A stretch of 35,965 nucleotides of DNA from a virus. A program made the translations under genes and the position numbers. The notes beneath the pieces are model-generated. The model saw only the letters and a list, made by a program, of their open reading frames with translations. It made no database searches and was not told where the DNA came from. Location of the stretch: IMG/VR virus record IMGVR_UViG_3300043446_001708, positions 1 through 35,965 of that record; one strand, given 5' to 3'. This document shows positions 17,258 to 24,654 of the stretch, in pieces (the stretch's first letter is position 1; every line of letters starts with the position of its first letter).

Positions 17258-19083
17258 TATTGTCCTCCCAACCGACTAGCAAGGCTGAGAACACTTCCTG
17301 GAGTTCCAGGTTGTGCGGATGCTCCTGCTTGCGGATTTAGGTTTGCAAGAAGAGATTGCAGCGACGGTGGACCTGTTGGCGCGGCAACGGGTTGTTCTGC
17401 GCCCATACCTGGCGGTGCAAGACCTGGCATTGTTTCTGGTGCGCCAGTCGGAGCAGGAGTTGCCTGTCGTTCTTGCGCACGCTTCTGAGCAGCCATGATT
17501 GCCTCAGGGAGAGACATCTTATTTGACTGCACCTGCGATGCGATAAACGCCAAATCGTCTGGTTGATATGGTCCTTCAGGATTTGCTGCCTGCTGTTGAA
17601 TGGAGGAAAGCAGCGCGGCTTCGATTCCTTCCGCAACAATGCGGTCCCGTTCCAACTCTGGGTCGGAAATAAGTGGGTCGGATTCGCGAGCAGATTCCTT
17701 CGAAATAAGTCCTGTCCCAAGACGCTGACCCAAACCAACGATGAGGGCGTTCACATCGGAACCAGCGGCGGGATAGGAGACATAGTGGAAGTCTGTTTCC
17801 CACAGTTTGTTCGGGACATAATCTTTGACAGGTCCGTTCCGTCCACCAAAGAAGAACGACTTGGAAGCGTTACCCCAATATGCTTTTTCGATAGCGATAG
17901 CCACTTTGTCTTCTTCAAGGATGGAGGATTCGAAGATGGCTTGGGATTCCTGCACGCGGAAGTCGATAGTGGCTGCGATGATGGATTCGCCGCGACGACC
18001 TGTTCGAATGTTCGTTCCTGATTCTCCACCAAACTCTGCAGGAATTGCACCCTCTAGACGCTCTTGGCGTTCGAGGCGGTCAAGGGCAACATCGGTTTTG
18101 TATCCAGGGTTTTGTTGCAACTGTTGAATGTCGCCGCCTTTGACGACACCAAGTTGTCCTGTCTTACCATCGGCAATTTGGATGATTTCGGGGTTTTCAC
18201 CTGGTCGGGCGATGAGGTATTCGTCGGGGAAGATGCCGCGTTCGATAGCGATTTCGGTCAATGCTTGCAGGCGGGCGCGGGTGAAGTATGGTCCAATCAT
18301 TCCGTCGAACTGTCCGCGTGGACGGTCCAGGCTGATGCGTTGCGGGACAATAGCCAGCGGTACACCTGCACGGTTGACGATTCGTTCTAGTTCAACAGCC
18401 TCTAAGCCAAGTCCTGCAACTTCGGTCATCCATTCTTTGCGTTCTTGTCCCAATGCGACCATGACGATTTCGTCGGCGCAAACATATTCAAGGATAGTGA
18501 AACGGGTGTCGTGGGTGATTTTGCCCATGAACAGTCTGCCTGCAACAAGCGGACCGTAATGCTTCATCAGCCATTGTGCAGACTTCGTATAGATGAAGAT
18601 GCAGTCGTGCGGAACAGGGTCATCGGGGTCATCCATTGGGGAGGGGAAGGTGTCCAATGGGTTGCGCACATGCCAGGTGGGGGTGAGGGTTTTGAAGTCT
18701 GGTTTGATGACAACAGGGCTGGAGGAGTATGCGAGAAGGTGGCGGGCGCGGCGGCGCATTTTCATTGCCATGCGGTTCTTATCCCAGATGGACAGCATGG
18801 CTTTGCGGCGGTCTGCCGCCAACTTCATTGACTTGTCTTGCCCTTCGCGCAGTGGCGGGAAGTATGGGGCGGGCATTGTGGATGCGACACGGGTGGACAT
18901 TTGGTCCAATCCCTGTGTGATGAGGGATGCGACATTGGAGCGTGCGTTGCGGTCCAGTTCGTTGAGGGGGATGATTTCGTCACCGTTGACATGGCGGCGG
19001 ATTTCGTGCATCTGTTTAAGAATCGGTCCGCGTTCCTCTACCCGTTGACGGTATAGTTCGTGGATTTCTTCAACAGTAATCAT
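17257..19083 (-). CDS. Portal protein
   Basis: A 608-residue protein. It opens with a helical ELYRQRVEERGPILKQMHEI segment and has the portal-like core VASLITQGLDQMSTRVASTM, HVRNPLDTFPSPMDDPDDP, then GPYFTRARLQALTEIAIERG and GESGTNIRTGRRGESI. A long flexible Pro/Gln/Gly-rich C-terminal tail follows (after about residue 520), which often contacts packaged DNA. Its size and place between terminase and the giant virion gene fit a podophage-type dodecameric portal. The start ATG has only a weak GGGG ribosome-binding site. Identification is by pattern and synteny. Confidence 0.85.
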   Translation of the reverse strand: MITVEEIHELYRQRVEERGPILKQMHEIRRHVNGDEIIPLNELDRNARSNVASLITQGLDQMSTRVASTMPAPYFPPLREGQDKSMKLAADRRKAMLSIWDKNRMAMKMRRRARHLLAYSSSPVVIKPDFKTLTPTWHVRNPLDTFPSPMDDPDDPVPHDCIFIYTKSAQWLMKHYGPLVAGRLFMGKITHDTRFTILEYVCADEIVMVALGQERKEWMTEVAGLGLEAVELERIVNRAGVPLAIVPQRISLDRPRGQFDGMIGPYFTRARLQALTEIAIERGIFPDEYLIARPGENPEIIQIADGKTGQLGVVKGGDIQQLQQNPGYKTDVALDRLERQERLEGAIPAEFGGESGTNIRTGRRGESIIAATIDFRVQESQAIFESSILEEDKVAIAIEKAYWGNASKSFFFGGRNGPVKDYVPNKLWETDFHYVSYPAAGSDVNALIVGLGQRLGTGLISKESARESDPLISDPELERDRIVAEGIEAALLSSIQQQAANPEGPYQPDDLAFIASQVQSNKMSLPEAIMAAQKRAQERQATPAPTGAPETMPGLAPPGMGAEQPVAAPTGPPSLQSLLANLNPQAGASAQPGTPGSVLSLASRLGGQ

Positions 19084-19128
19084 TCATAACCCCGTGCAGT
19101 GGACATTCGTGCCACAAAAATAGCACAT

Positions 19129-21105
19129 TCAGCGCGACAACCATGAGGGTCGCCACTGTCGCGGCGGAACCTTCACCGCAGACAGGTTCGGGATATTCAA
19201 CACAGCCATCCAAAGACTCATCACAATGTCTGTACCGTTCTTCTTGTCACGGGTCCATTTTGTGAGTTCTTCAACAGCAGCCAATGTTTTCCAATTGCCA
19301 CGCATGTGAGGGAAGCGCATCGCTCCTGACCGAATAATTGGGGGGATGAGAGCCTCCACACCCATCTTTTCGTCCAGTTTGTTACGGGAGGTGGTGTGGG
19401 GAATGACATTGGTTTGGTGGCGTGCCTGCCATTTGCGCACAAAGTCATGTGCCAGAAGGAATCGTTGCGCGGCGTTGATTTCTACAATCCAATGCGAGAT
19501 GGGGTAACCGTATGACATGGCACGGTTTGCCCATTCTTCCATGATTCCAGAGTATTCCGCCGTTGTTGTGTTGTATCCGAGCAGTTCTTCCGCAGTCAAC
19601 TTCACACGAGCAATGTCAATGACATGGTAAAGGTTCAGGTGCGGCTGGTAGAGAATCCAGGTTAATGCCCAAAACATTGTTGGGGACGGGTCAATAGACA
19701 CCACCGATAGAACAGGTGGGCTGAGTCCGTGTGGAACCTCCCCATGTCCCCGTTCATGGTCAATGCAGCCAGGGTAATCCACCCCATCGGAGCCGATACC
19801 GCCATTAATCCACACCTTATCGACCAGATATGCGTCAAGGTTCACATCCCCCTGCTGATACACGACCTCGAAAACATCTGGTTTGTTGTATCTGATGAAT
19901 GAGAGGTCTTTCCAGGGGAGGCGTTTCGGGTCCAGCAACGGACCATCAGGATAGGGCGGGGCATCAAACCTGCGCGATTCCTTACCAGTGTCCAATTCAG
20001 GGTAGTACGCCTTATAGATGATGTGACGATATTTCGACTTTTTAAGGGGTTCTAGTTCCTCTTGCTGTTCAGGAGAGGTAATGTCGGAGCCGTCATAGTT
20101 TTCTTCGATGTCATCGTAGGTCACTTTGCTGAGGCAATGAGCGTAAATGTCTCCTGGTCCTAGTCGCTGTCCTACGACAGCAAGCAGTCCGCCTGGGTCG
20201 CAGCGGGCTTCAGCCACATTATCCCATCGTTCAATCAGTTTGTCACGGGACACAGATTCGCGGCTGTTGTCAGGGGAAGCCACATCGTCAAAAAGGCAGA
20301 GGTCTGCGCGGTGACCAATGAACTCTGATTCAATACCATACGCACGGACGGTAGGTTCCTTGTTGTCCAAACCGTTGCCGTCTAATTGTTCAACAACGAA
20401 CTCTTCAGCCCGCCACAACGCACCCTTATCGGAGGGTTTGAACCTGCCGTAGTCCACTGCAAGACATCCTTCAGCGTTCAATGCCAACCCTTTGGTGACA
20501 AGTTGGGGGTCTGGTTGGATGGGCATGGGGCGTTCGAGAGTTTCACGGATTCGGCGGCTGTACTGCTTCGCCATGTTCTGTGAAACGGAACCAATCATTA
20601 CGCGAATCTTGCGGTCCCGAACAATCGCCCACACCGCGACATCATGGAACAGTGTTGACTTCCCCGCACCAGGGGGAACATTCAACACCACAAACTCTTT
20701 CTCTTCCGATTCAAGAAGTTTGACTAATTCTAACGCCGCCTCAACCTGCCACGGCGACGGAACTCTTCCAAGATAATGGCGTCGAAAAAAATCAAAATCA
20801 ACCAAACCACGCTTCGCATTGTCCCCCAACTGGTCGTATCCTTTTGCTGTGGGGAGTTCAATCGCTTCCAAAATCGCATTGTATTCATCTCTCTGTTGCC
20901 CACCCTGATTACGATGATGTTTGTCTACTCGTTCTTTTGCCACCTTTGATTCTGCTTCAAGGTGTTTCATTTTTTTCACCCAATTAGAACCAGTGTTCAC
21001 ATGGATGCCAGCCACACGAGAAGCCTCGGTGATGGATTTGCCAGACGAATACGCCGCCCAAAACACGGCTTTGTCCTCATGGCTTACTTTTCTTTTCGTA
21101 CCCAA
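19129..21105 (-). CDS. terL: Terminase large subunit with N-terminal helix-turn-helix
   Basis: A 658-residue DNA-packaging motor. The ATPase shows Walker A PPGAGKST (144-151) and Walker B LCLFDDV (269-275). The nuclease half shows the RuvC-like acidic set: D472 in SVVSIDPSPT, E542 in HWIVEINAAQ, and a likely D626. Residues 20-48 (SGKSITEASRVAGIHVNTGS) form a helix-turn-helix like those of small terminase subunits, so recognition and motor functions may be fused; no separate small subunit was seen. The reading frame begins with TTG at 21105, eight bases after GAGG and 4 bp past the endolysin stop. An internal Met at 46 would remove the helix-turn-helix. Confidence 0.88.
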   Translation of the reverse strand: MGTKRKVSHEDKAVFWAAYSSGKSITEASRVAGIHVNTGSNWVKKMKHLEAESKVAKERVDKHHRNQGGQQRDEYNAILEAIELPTAKGYDQLGDNAKRGLVDFDFFRRHYLGRVPSPWQVEAALELVKLLESEEKEFVVLNVPPGAGKSTLFHDVAVWAIVRDRKIRVMIGSVSQNMAKQYSRRIRETLERPMPIQPDPQLVTKGLALNAEGCLAVDYGRFKPSDKGALWRAEEFVVEQLDGNGLDNKEPTVRAYGIESEFIGHRADLCLFDDVASPDNSRESVSRDKLIERWDNVAEARCDPGGLLAVVGQRLGPGDIYAHCLSKVTYDDIEENYDGSDITSPEQQEELEPLKKSKYRHIIYKAYYPELDTGKESRRFDAPPYPDGPLLDPKRLPWKDLSFIRYNKPDVFEVVYQQGDVNLDAYLVDKVWINGGIGSDGVDYPGCIDHERGHGEVPHGLSPPVLSVVSIDPSPTMFWALTWILYQPHLNLYHVIDIARVKLTAEELLGYNTTTAEYSGIMEEWANRAMSYGYPISHWIVEINAAQRFLLAHDFVRKWQARHQTNVIPHTTSRNKLDEKMGVEALIPPIIRSGAMRFPHMRGNWKTLAAVEELTKWTRDKKNGTDIVMSLWMAVLNIPNLSAVKVPPRQWRPSWLSR

Positions 21106-21109
21106 AGGG

Positions 21110-21676
21110 TCAGCCTCGGTTCTTCAAAGCCTCAACATAGTTTTTGACAGCAGCCTGCACAATAGCGGGCGGGTTATCTCCAAAACAATACTGCCAATGC
21201 CATGCCTCAAACTCTGGATGAGAAGGGTCAGAGCCTTGTAGATAGAACCCATACTTCGGGGCGTTTGCGCACAACCATGCAAGAACTTTCGGGTCTTTCA
21301 CTTCAAGGTCGATAGCCAAGCCAAGCCCATGATTTGAAGTTCCTGGAGTAGCCGACGGCGACTTCCTCTTCTTCAAATACCACACCTTGCCTTCAAATTT
21401 GCGAATCACCTGCGGTTTGCGTCCCTCATCAACCAGCGAATAACGGTCCTTAAACATTGCGAGTTGTCGCGCATATGGGCGATAGTCGCCTTCATTTTTG
21501 AAAACAATCCCATCTTTCTTGGCAGTATCAAACATCATATTGAATGACAGTGCAGCCCATTTCCACATCTTGCCACCACACTTGATGTTCGCAAGCGTGC
21601 CTTCATCAAGGCGACCATTCTCAACAGTTCTCAACTCTTTCGGAATAACAAGAGTTTTCGATGGATACTTCACCAC
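21110..21676 (-). CDS. Endolysin, M15-type D-Ala-D-Ala carboxypeptidase
   Basis: A 188-residue zinc peptidase that should cut peptide cross-links of peptidoglycan. The M15/VanY signature is complete: SNHGLGLAIDLEV with H116 and D123, then FEAWHWQY with E157 and H160. There is no signal peptide, so it needs a holin for export, or acts from the virion. Two GTG starts are possible, 21676 or 21673; the second overlaps the upstream TGA (GTGA) and has AAGG at ideal distance. Endolysin next to terminase is a common order in actinophages. The second wall enzyme of the phage is at 29499-30095. Confidence 0.85.
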   Translation of the reverse strand: MVKYPSKTLVIPKELRTVENGRLDEGTLANIKCGGKMWKWAALSFNMMFDTAKKDGIVFKNEGDYRPYARQLAMFKDRYSLVDEGRKPQVIRKFEGKVWYLKKRKSPSATPGTSNHGLGLAIDLEVKDPKVLAWLCANAPKYGFYLQGSDPSHPEFEAWHWQYCFGDNPPAIVQAAVKNYVEALKNRG

Positions 21677-21936
21677 TTCACCTTGTCAGCCCAATACGCA
21701 GCCGACATCTTCCCCTTTGCAATGTTTGATGCATGACGAGCCTTGAACGCTTTGTTGCGAGCAGAGCCGTCAGGGGAACCTTTCACACCCTGCTGACCAA
21801 AACGAATCAACTTCACCTTATCGCCCTCCTTCGCCACAACGACATGCGACTTCGTTGGATGGTTCGGGGTGGCTTTTGGTTTGTTATATCCTGACACACC
21901 AGCCTGTGCAAGTCTGGGGTCTTTTTTTGCTGCCAT
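21670..21936 (-). CDS. Small basic conserved phage protein (DUF5872-like)
   Basis: An 88-residue basic protein: MAAKKDPRLAQAGVSGYNKP, SHVVVAKEGDKVKLIRFGQQ, then FKARHASNIAKGKMSAAYW and WADKVKW at the end. This pattern matches a family widespread in environmental phages (I recall DUF5872; not checked). Its function is unknown; the Lys/Arg content suggests nucleic acid contact. It is the first gene of the late block. Neither this ATG (21934-21936) nor the one at 21960, which would add eight residues, has a clear ribosome-binding site, so initiation may be leaderless or unusual. Confidence 0.75.
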   Translation of the reverse strand: MAAKKDPRLAQAGVSGYNKPKATPNHPTKSHVVVAKEGDKVKLIRFGQQGVKGSPDGSARNKAFKARHASNIAKGKMSAAYWADKVKW

Positions 21937-22082
21937 AGTTGCAAAGGATACAACATTCATGTATCATTCGCACGCAACCTATCCACGCATGGTCGTACCC
22001 TCGTTGCACAGGGCGGGACAATCACACCAGGGAACTGGGGTAGATGAACCTTGCACCTGAGACAGTATCCATGACCGAACCT

Positions 22083-22121
22083 GTTCGTAAGTGCGTAAAT
22101 GGTTTAAGCAGCGTTACGAAC
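22083..22121. repeat. Inverted repeat GTTCGTAA ... TTACGAAC
   Basis: Perfect 8-bp arms at 22083-22090 and 22114-22121 are separated by 23 bp, next to the candidate late promoter. It could be a two-site operator or an RNA hairpin at the start of the late transcript. Confidence 0.5.
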
Positions 22122-22126
22122 GACAT

Positions 22127-22154
22127 ATCGTAGATTCTTTTTAAAAGGTGTCGG
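22127..22154 (-). promoter_or_regulatory. Candidate late promoter
   Basis: On the reverse strand CCGACA (22149-22154) is followed after 16 bp by TACGAT (22127-22132), ahead of the late block that starts at 21936. The -35 is poor and the call is by eye; it is the best match found upstream of the late genes. Confidence 0.3.
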
Positions 22155-22649
22155 CTAGAAATCTTGGCTACGGCAGACCTTCCAGTATTGTTACTGGTGA
22201 ACTGTGGGGGGAGCATAACAACCTGTTGCGATATCGTTTATAAACGGGGCTTGCACTCCCGCGCTTCGCTTGGGTTGCGCATCGCCTGACGGCTCGCGCC
22301 ACAAACCCAACCCTTCTCCTTCAAGAGCCATCCAAGTCCACACGACATGAAGGAACAAGTCGGCATTTCTTTTTCTCTTTTTTCTTTGCTCTCTATGAGA
22401 ACCCGCCAACATCTGTAACACACAAGATGCACCACAGAACAAAAGAGTGAAAACATCTCTCTCCAATATCCACCCCCTACACCCCCTACGGGGCTCGGCA
22501 GACCCCCCGTTGCGCGCCTGTGGGGCTTACGGGTCACGGTGTAGGGCGTGAATGGGACATAACGGGCATTATGGGCATAGGTGTCACGCACCCCCACCCC
22601 CCTCACGGTACCGTTGCAACACGAAACTATCTGCCCTCGATACTAAGAA

Positions 22650-22667
22650 TGTTAGGGACACCTAACA
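22650..22667. repeat. Palindrome TGTTAGG-N4-CCTAACA, copy 1
   Basis: Perfect 7-bp arms with a GACA centre lie 64 bp upstream of the CRP-type site of promoter P1. A second copy with the same arms but a different centre (CGTA) is at 25019-25036, 2 bp from the CRP-type site of P4. It is probably a protein-binding site. Confidence 0.6.
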
Positions 22668-22731
22668 GCGGTGACACCCTGTGACCCCTGCCTACTGCTT
22701 GCAATAGTTAGCACTTTGCTTGCTGTTGTTG

Positions 22732-22786
22732 TGTGACAAGAGTCACATGAAAAAGACTTCCAATGTCCTAAGACTTGTGTTACGCT
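22732..22786 (+). promoter_or_regulatory. Promoter P1 with CRP-type site, drives the SprT-like gene
   Basis: The palindrome TGTGACAAGAGTCACA (22732-22747) is followed by a 10-bp gap, then a -35 TTCCAA (22758-22763, the weakest of the five promoters), a 17-bp spacer and TACGCT (22781-22786). The spacer includes TGTCCTAAGAC, a variant of the dispersed palindrome. The leader has a GGTGAC/GTCACC hairpin (22798-22814) directly before the CAGAAAGGGA ribosome-binding site. Confidence 0.75.
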
Positions 22787-22833
22787 TGCTTCAGCAAGGT
22801 GACAGAGGGTCACCACAACAGAAAGGGACAGAA

Positions 22834-23604
22834 GTGGAAACACTAGAGAAAGAGGGCGCGAGCCTCGCGCCAATCGTGGAGGCGTTGCAGAGTGCCTACG
22901 CGATGCTCTCAGAGCATACGGAGAAAGTGACAGGCAAGGCACTCCCGCCCGCTGTCATGGTGGTGAAGCGAGACTCCCGCGCATGGGGTCATATCACGGT
23001 ACGCCCCGCATGGCAGAGTGAGCGAGAGGAACTAGACCTAGAGTATGGCTACGGTCATATCGCGGTAACGCTCGGTCTGGGTCATAAGACAGTAACGGAT
23101 TATCACCACGAGATTATGGTTTCGGGCGAGAACTTGGCGCGTGGCGCGGTGGCAGTATTCGGCACTCTTGCGCACGAGGCGGCGCACGCCGCGAACATCT
23201 CTAACGGCGTGAGAGATGTAGACCTAAACGGACGACATAACAAGAGGTTCAAGGAGACAGCCGAACACTTGTTCGGTTTGGAGATTTCAGAGTATGCACC
23301 TAATCATTGGGCAGGATGGACTAAGACGGAAGTGCCGTTTGCCTGTCGTAAGACATGGAAAGAGGCTATCGCTCTCATTGATGAGGCGATGAGAACGCAC
23401 GCAGGGAACCCCCCTACTAGCGGTGGTGGTTCTCGCGGTGGCGGTATCTCTATCGGTGGCGGTATGCCGATAGGAGGGCGCAATAAGAACGGAATAAAAG
23501 CGGAGTGCGGGTGCGGGTCAATCATTCGCACGAGCCAAAAGGCTCTAGATAAGGGGATTATCTGCGGAGAGTGCGAACAGGTGTTCGTGGGGGAGGGGCG
23601 ATAA
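22834..23604 (+). CDS. SprT-like zinc metalloprotease with C-terminal zinc ribbon
   Basis: A 256-residue protein from GTG 22834, chosen because CAGAAAGGGA sits just upstream and because an earlier in-frame ATG lies inside promoter P1. The catalytic helix is TLAHEAAHAAN (HEAAH, 114-118), with a third ligand likely at H135 in GRHNKRFKETAE, the SprT/Spartan arrangement. After a Gly-rich linker (196-216), C225, C227, C244 and C247 form a zinc ribbon, as in SprT-family proteins. Spartan relatives cut proteins cross-linked to DNA; a role in clearing phage or host DNA-protein complexes, or host takeover, is inferred. It is the first gene of the forward arm. Confidence 0.82.
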   Translation: METLEKEGASLAPIVEALQSAYAMLSEHTEKVTGKALPPAVMVVKRDSRAWGHITVRPAWQSEREELDLEYGYGHIAVTLGLGHKTVTDYHHEIMVSGENLARGAVAVFGTLAHEAAHAANISNGVRDVDLNGRHNKRFKETAEHLFGLEISEYAPNHWAGWTKTEVPFACRKTWKEAIALIDEAMRTHAGNPPTSGGGSRGGGISIGGGMPIGGRNKNGIKAECGCGSIIRTSQKALDKGIICGECEQVFVGEGR

Positions 23605-23619
23605 GGGAACAGATGTTCG
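23574..23619. promoter_or_regulatory. Two LexA-type boxes at the end of the SprT-like gene
   Basis: CGAACAGGTGTTCG (23574-23587, inside the last codons) and GGAACAGATGTTCG (23606-23619, just past the stop) fit the Gram-positive/actinobacterial SOS box CGAAC-N4-GTTCG; the second has one mismatch at its first base. They are spaced 32 bp centre to centre and lie about 100 bp upstream of promoter P2's -35. Confidence 0.55.
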
Positions 23620-23659
23620 GGGTGAGTGGCACGGCTCAGGGTTCGACCCCCTGACACCC
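23620..23659 (+). other. 40-nt tRNA-minihelix-like element, copy A
   Basis: A GGGTG/CACCC outer stem encloses a 12-nt segment beginning AGTGGCAC and a canonical T-arm: stem CAGGG/CCCTG with the 7-nt loop TTCGACC. The layout is identical to copy B at 26446-26485, with the T-stem changed on both sides. There is no anticodon arm, so it is not a complete tRNA. It lies in the 3' region of the SprT-like message, before a 7-bp stem hairpin. Confidence 0.6.
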
Positions 23660-23663
23660 GCTA

Positions 23664-23681
23664 GCCTGTCGTAAGACAGGC
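23664..23681. repeat. Palindrome GCCTGTC-GTAA-GACAGGC
   Basis: Perfect 7-bp arms lie around GTAA; it contains an exact GTCGTAAGAC. As RNA it would be a hairpin with a GNRA-type loop. It lies 3 bp before the CRP-type site of P2, so it could be either an operator or a transcript 3' end without a U-tail. Confidence 0.65.
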
Positions 23682-23684
23682 GAG

Positions 23685-23739
23685 TGTGACAAGAGTCACA
23701 TACAAAACACTTGACAAGGGGTCGGGGTTCCGATACTCT
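23685..23739 (+). promoter_or_regulatory. Promoter P2 with CRP-type site
   Basis: TGTGACAAGAGTCACA (23685-23700), a 10-bp gap, a perfect TTGACA (23711-23716), a 17-bp spacer and TACTCT (23734-23739). The leader begins with a GTAG-GCAA-CTAC hairpin (23746-23757) followed at once by the CAGAAAGGGA site of the gene at 23771. Confidence 0.82.
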
Positions 23740-23770
23740 GTCAAGGTAGGCAACTACAGAAAGGGACAGT

Positions 23771-24031
23771 ATGAAGGTAGTCAGCAAGAGGGAAGCGCAA
23801 CAAGTGTTCACTATCTTTCGTAAGCAATACGAGAGCATGGGATACGACACGAGCGAGGCTAGTCTTGTCGAAGGTTGGTCAGAGGGCGGTCACCCTGCTA
23901 TATGTTGGGAGGGTGGTGACGCGCCGTATGAGTGGGCGTACTCGTGGGATAATGACGCGACGAAGGGTGTCGCTTTCTGTGAACCGTACTACTCTTGTGT
24001 CTTGGTCATCTATCCTGCGTGGGTAGCGTAA
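23771..24031 (+). CDS. Unknown small protein of the forward arm
   Basis: An 86-residue acidic protein with many aromatic residues (MKVVSKREAQQVFTIFRKQY; AICWEGGDAPYEWAYSWDND). It has a helical start and a probably beta-rich end (YYSCVLVIYPAWVA), no zinc motif and no membrane segment. AGAAAGGGACAG precedes the ATG by a few bases, and the gene has its own promoter P2. The shape (short helix, then a Trp-rich sheet) is common among small phage proteins that bind host targets, but no function is assigned. Its stop codon lies in the loop of a 6-bp hairpin (24023-24037). Confidence 0.7.
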   Translation: MKVVSKREAQQVFTIFRKQYESMGYDTSEASLVEGWSEGGHPAICWEGGDAPYEWAYSWDNDATKGVAFCEPYYSCVLVIYPAWVA

Positions 24032-24104
24032 CGCTACTCTCCCCCACTCCCTTTAGGGGTGCGCTCGTCATAGGGCAAGTGGGGACTACTGTCATAAGAC
24101 AGTA
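24023..24104 (+). other. Three consecutive stem-loops after the 86-residue gene
   Basis: First, GTAGCG-TAA-CGCTAC (24023-24037) with the gene's stop codon as its loop. Second, a 7-bp CCCCACT/AGTGGGG stem (24042-24084) closing a 29-nt interior. Third, the perfect palindrome TACTGTCATAAGACAGTA (24087-24104), a GTCATAAGAC variant of the dispersed motif. There is no U-tract. The gene at 24126 follows without a promoter that I can see, so these may tune read-through or processing. Confidence 0.5.
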
Positions 24105-24125
24105 ACAACAGAAAGGGAAAACATA

Positions 24126-24479
24126 ATGGAGAAAAAGGTACGACCCGCATATCGGGAACCGTGGAAGCATGGGGCGAAGGCATACGCCGAAGCGGACACG
24201 CCCGAAGCATTACGCGAAGGCATGAAGCGAAAAAGGAATATGCAATATGTTCATCTCAATCACGAGGGGTTTGGGCATATGCCATGCGCAAAGTGTGGGA
24301 TAGCAGTAGGCGACCCATACCCTGTGAACGAAGGCGATACTTGTCTTAGGACAGACACTTGGGCGACAGGCAAATATTACCCCAGCAAGAAGGCACTCGT
24401 CGCAATGCACTACTATTGCTCGTGGGGCGCGTTGTTGGAAGATGTCTTTCGTCTTGGAAGGGTACTCTATTTCGGGTAG
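24126..24479 (+). CDS. Unknown protein with possible zinc site
   Basis: A 117-residue protein: a basic N-terminus (MEKKVRPAYREPWKHGAKAY), a helical part with TPEALREGMKRKR, then FGHMPCAKCGIAVGDPYPVN with a CxxC pair, a later C (GDTC) and an HYYC segment. Together these could bind one zinc ion. The ribosome-binding site CAGAAAGGGA lies 10 bases before the ATG. No own promoter was found, so it is probably transcribed from P2 through the stem-loop region before it. The function is unknown. Confidence 0.68.
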   Translation: MEKKVRPAYREPWKHGAKAYAEADTPEALREGMKRKRNMQYVHLNHEGFGHMPCAKCGIAVGDPYPVNEGDTCLRTDTWATGKYYPSKKALVAMHYYCSWGALLEDVFRLGRVLYFG

Positions 24480-24492
24480 TAAGACAGACACC

Positions 24493-24539
24493 CCCTGTCC
24501 GTAGTGTAAGGCTACCGACTGCTCACGACAGAGACAGGG
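24493..24539 (+). other. Structured element closed by CCCTGTC/GACAGGG
   Basis: A 7-bp outer stem (24493-24499 with 24533-24539) encloses a GTAG/CTAC hairpin (24501-24515) and about 17 unpaired bases. It lies in the 3' region of the 117-residue gene, just before a LexA-type box and P3. It resembles the minihelix elements in position but lacks a T-loop. Confidence 0.4.
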
Positions 24540-24544
24540 ACTAG

Positions 24545-24558
24545 CGAACATATGTTCG
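24545..24558. promoter_or_regulatory. LexA-type box CGAACATATGTTCG
   Basis: A perfect 14-bp palindrome matching CGAAC-N4-GTTCG, four bases upstream of the CRP-type site of P3. It is the best-conserved SOS-type box of the window. Confidence 0.6.
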
Positions 24559-24562
24559 TGAG

Positions 24563-24617
24563 TGTGACAAGAGTCACATAAATAATACTTGACAAACTAT
24601 CGGGGGCGTGTTACGCT
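24563..24617 (+). promoter_or_regulatory. Promoter P3 with CRP-type site
   Basis: TGTGACAAGAGTCACA (24563-24578), a 10-bp gap, TTGACA (24589-24594), a 17-bp spacer and TACGCT (24612-24617). The leader has a GTAG/CTAC hairpin (24625-24638) close to the expected start of the RNA and abutting the CAGAAAGGGA site. Confidence 0.82.
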
Positions 24618-24654
24618 TGCGGGAGTAGGTCAAACTACAGAAAGGGAAAACAAA

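Larger units (their letters stand above)
21937..22833. other. Divergent control region, about 0.9 kb, no convincing gene
   Basis: This lies between the leftward late block and the rightward arm. It holds an 8-bp inverted repeat (22083-22121), a candidate leftward promoter (22127-22154), a CCAGTA/TACTGG hairpin (22182-22197), a perfect 12-bp AT-rich palindrome CGTTTATAAACG (22235-22246), a C/G-biased block with the 9-bp inverted repeat CCCTACACC/GGTGTAGGG (22475-22546), a 7-4-7 palindrome (22650-22667) and promoter P1 (22732-22786). Reverse-strand frames of 74-122 codons between 22191 and 22606 look random and lack ribosome-binding sites. A replication origin or packaging start would fit here, but neither is shown. 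Confidence 0.55.

Noticed and set aside
22191-22606. Reverse-strand frames of 91 and 122 codons in the divergent region
   Set aside because: The composition looks random, there is no ribosome-binding site, the frames overlap each other, and the DNA is full of inverted repeats.
23590-23664. Full tRNA gene ending at the T-arm-like sequence
   Set aside because: The T-arm is excellent, but there is no matching 7-bp acceptor strand about 70 bases upstream, no D-arm and no anticodon arm. The close partner of CACCC is only 40 bases away.
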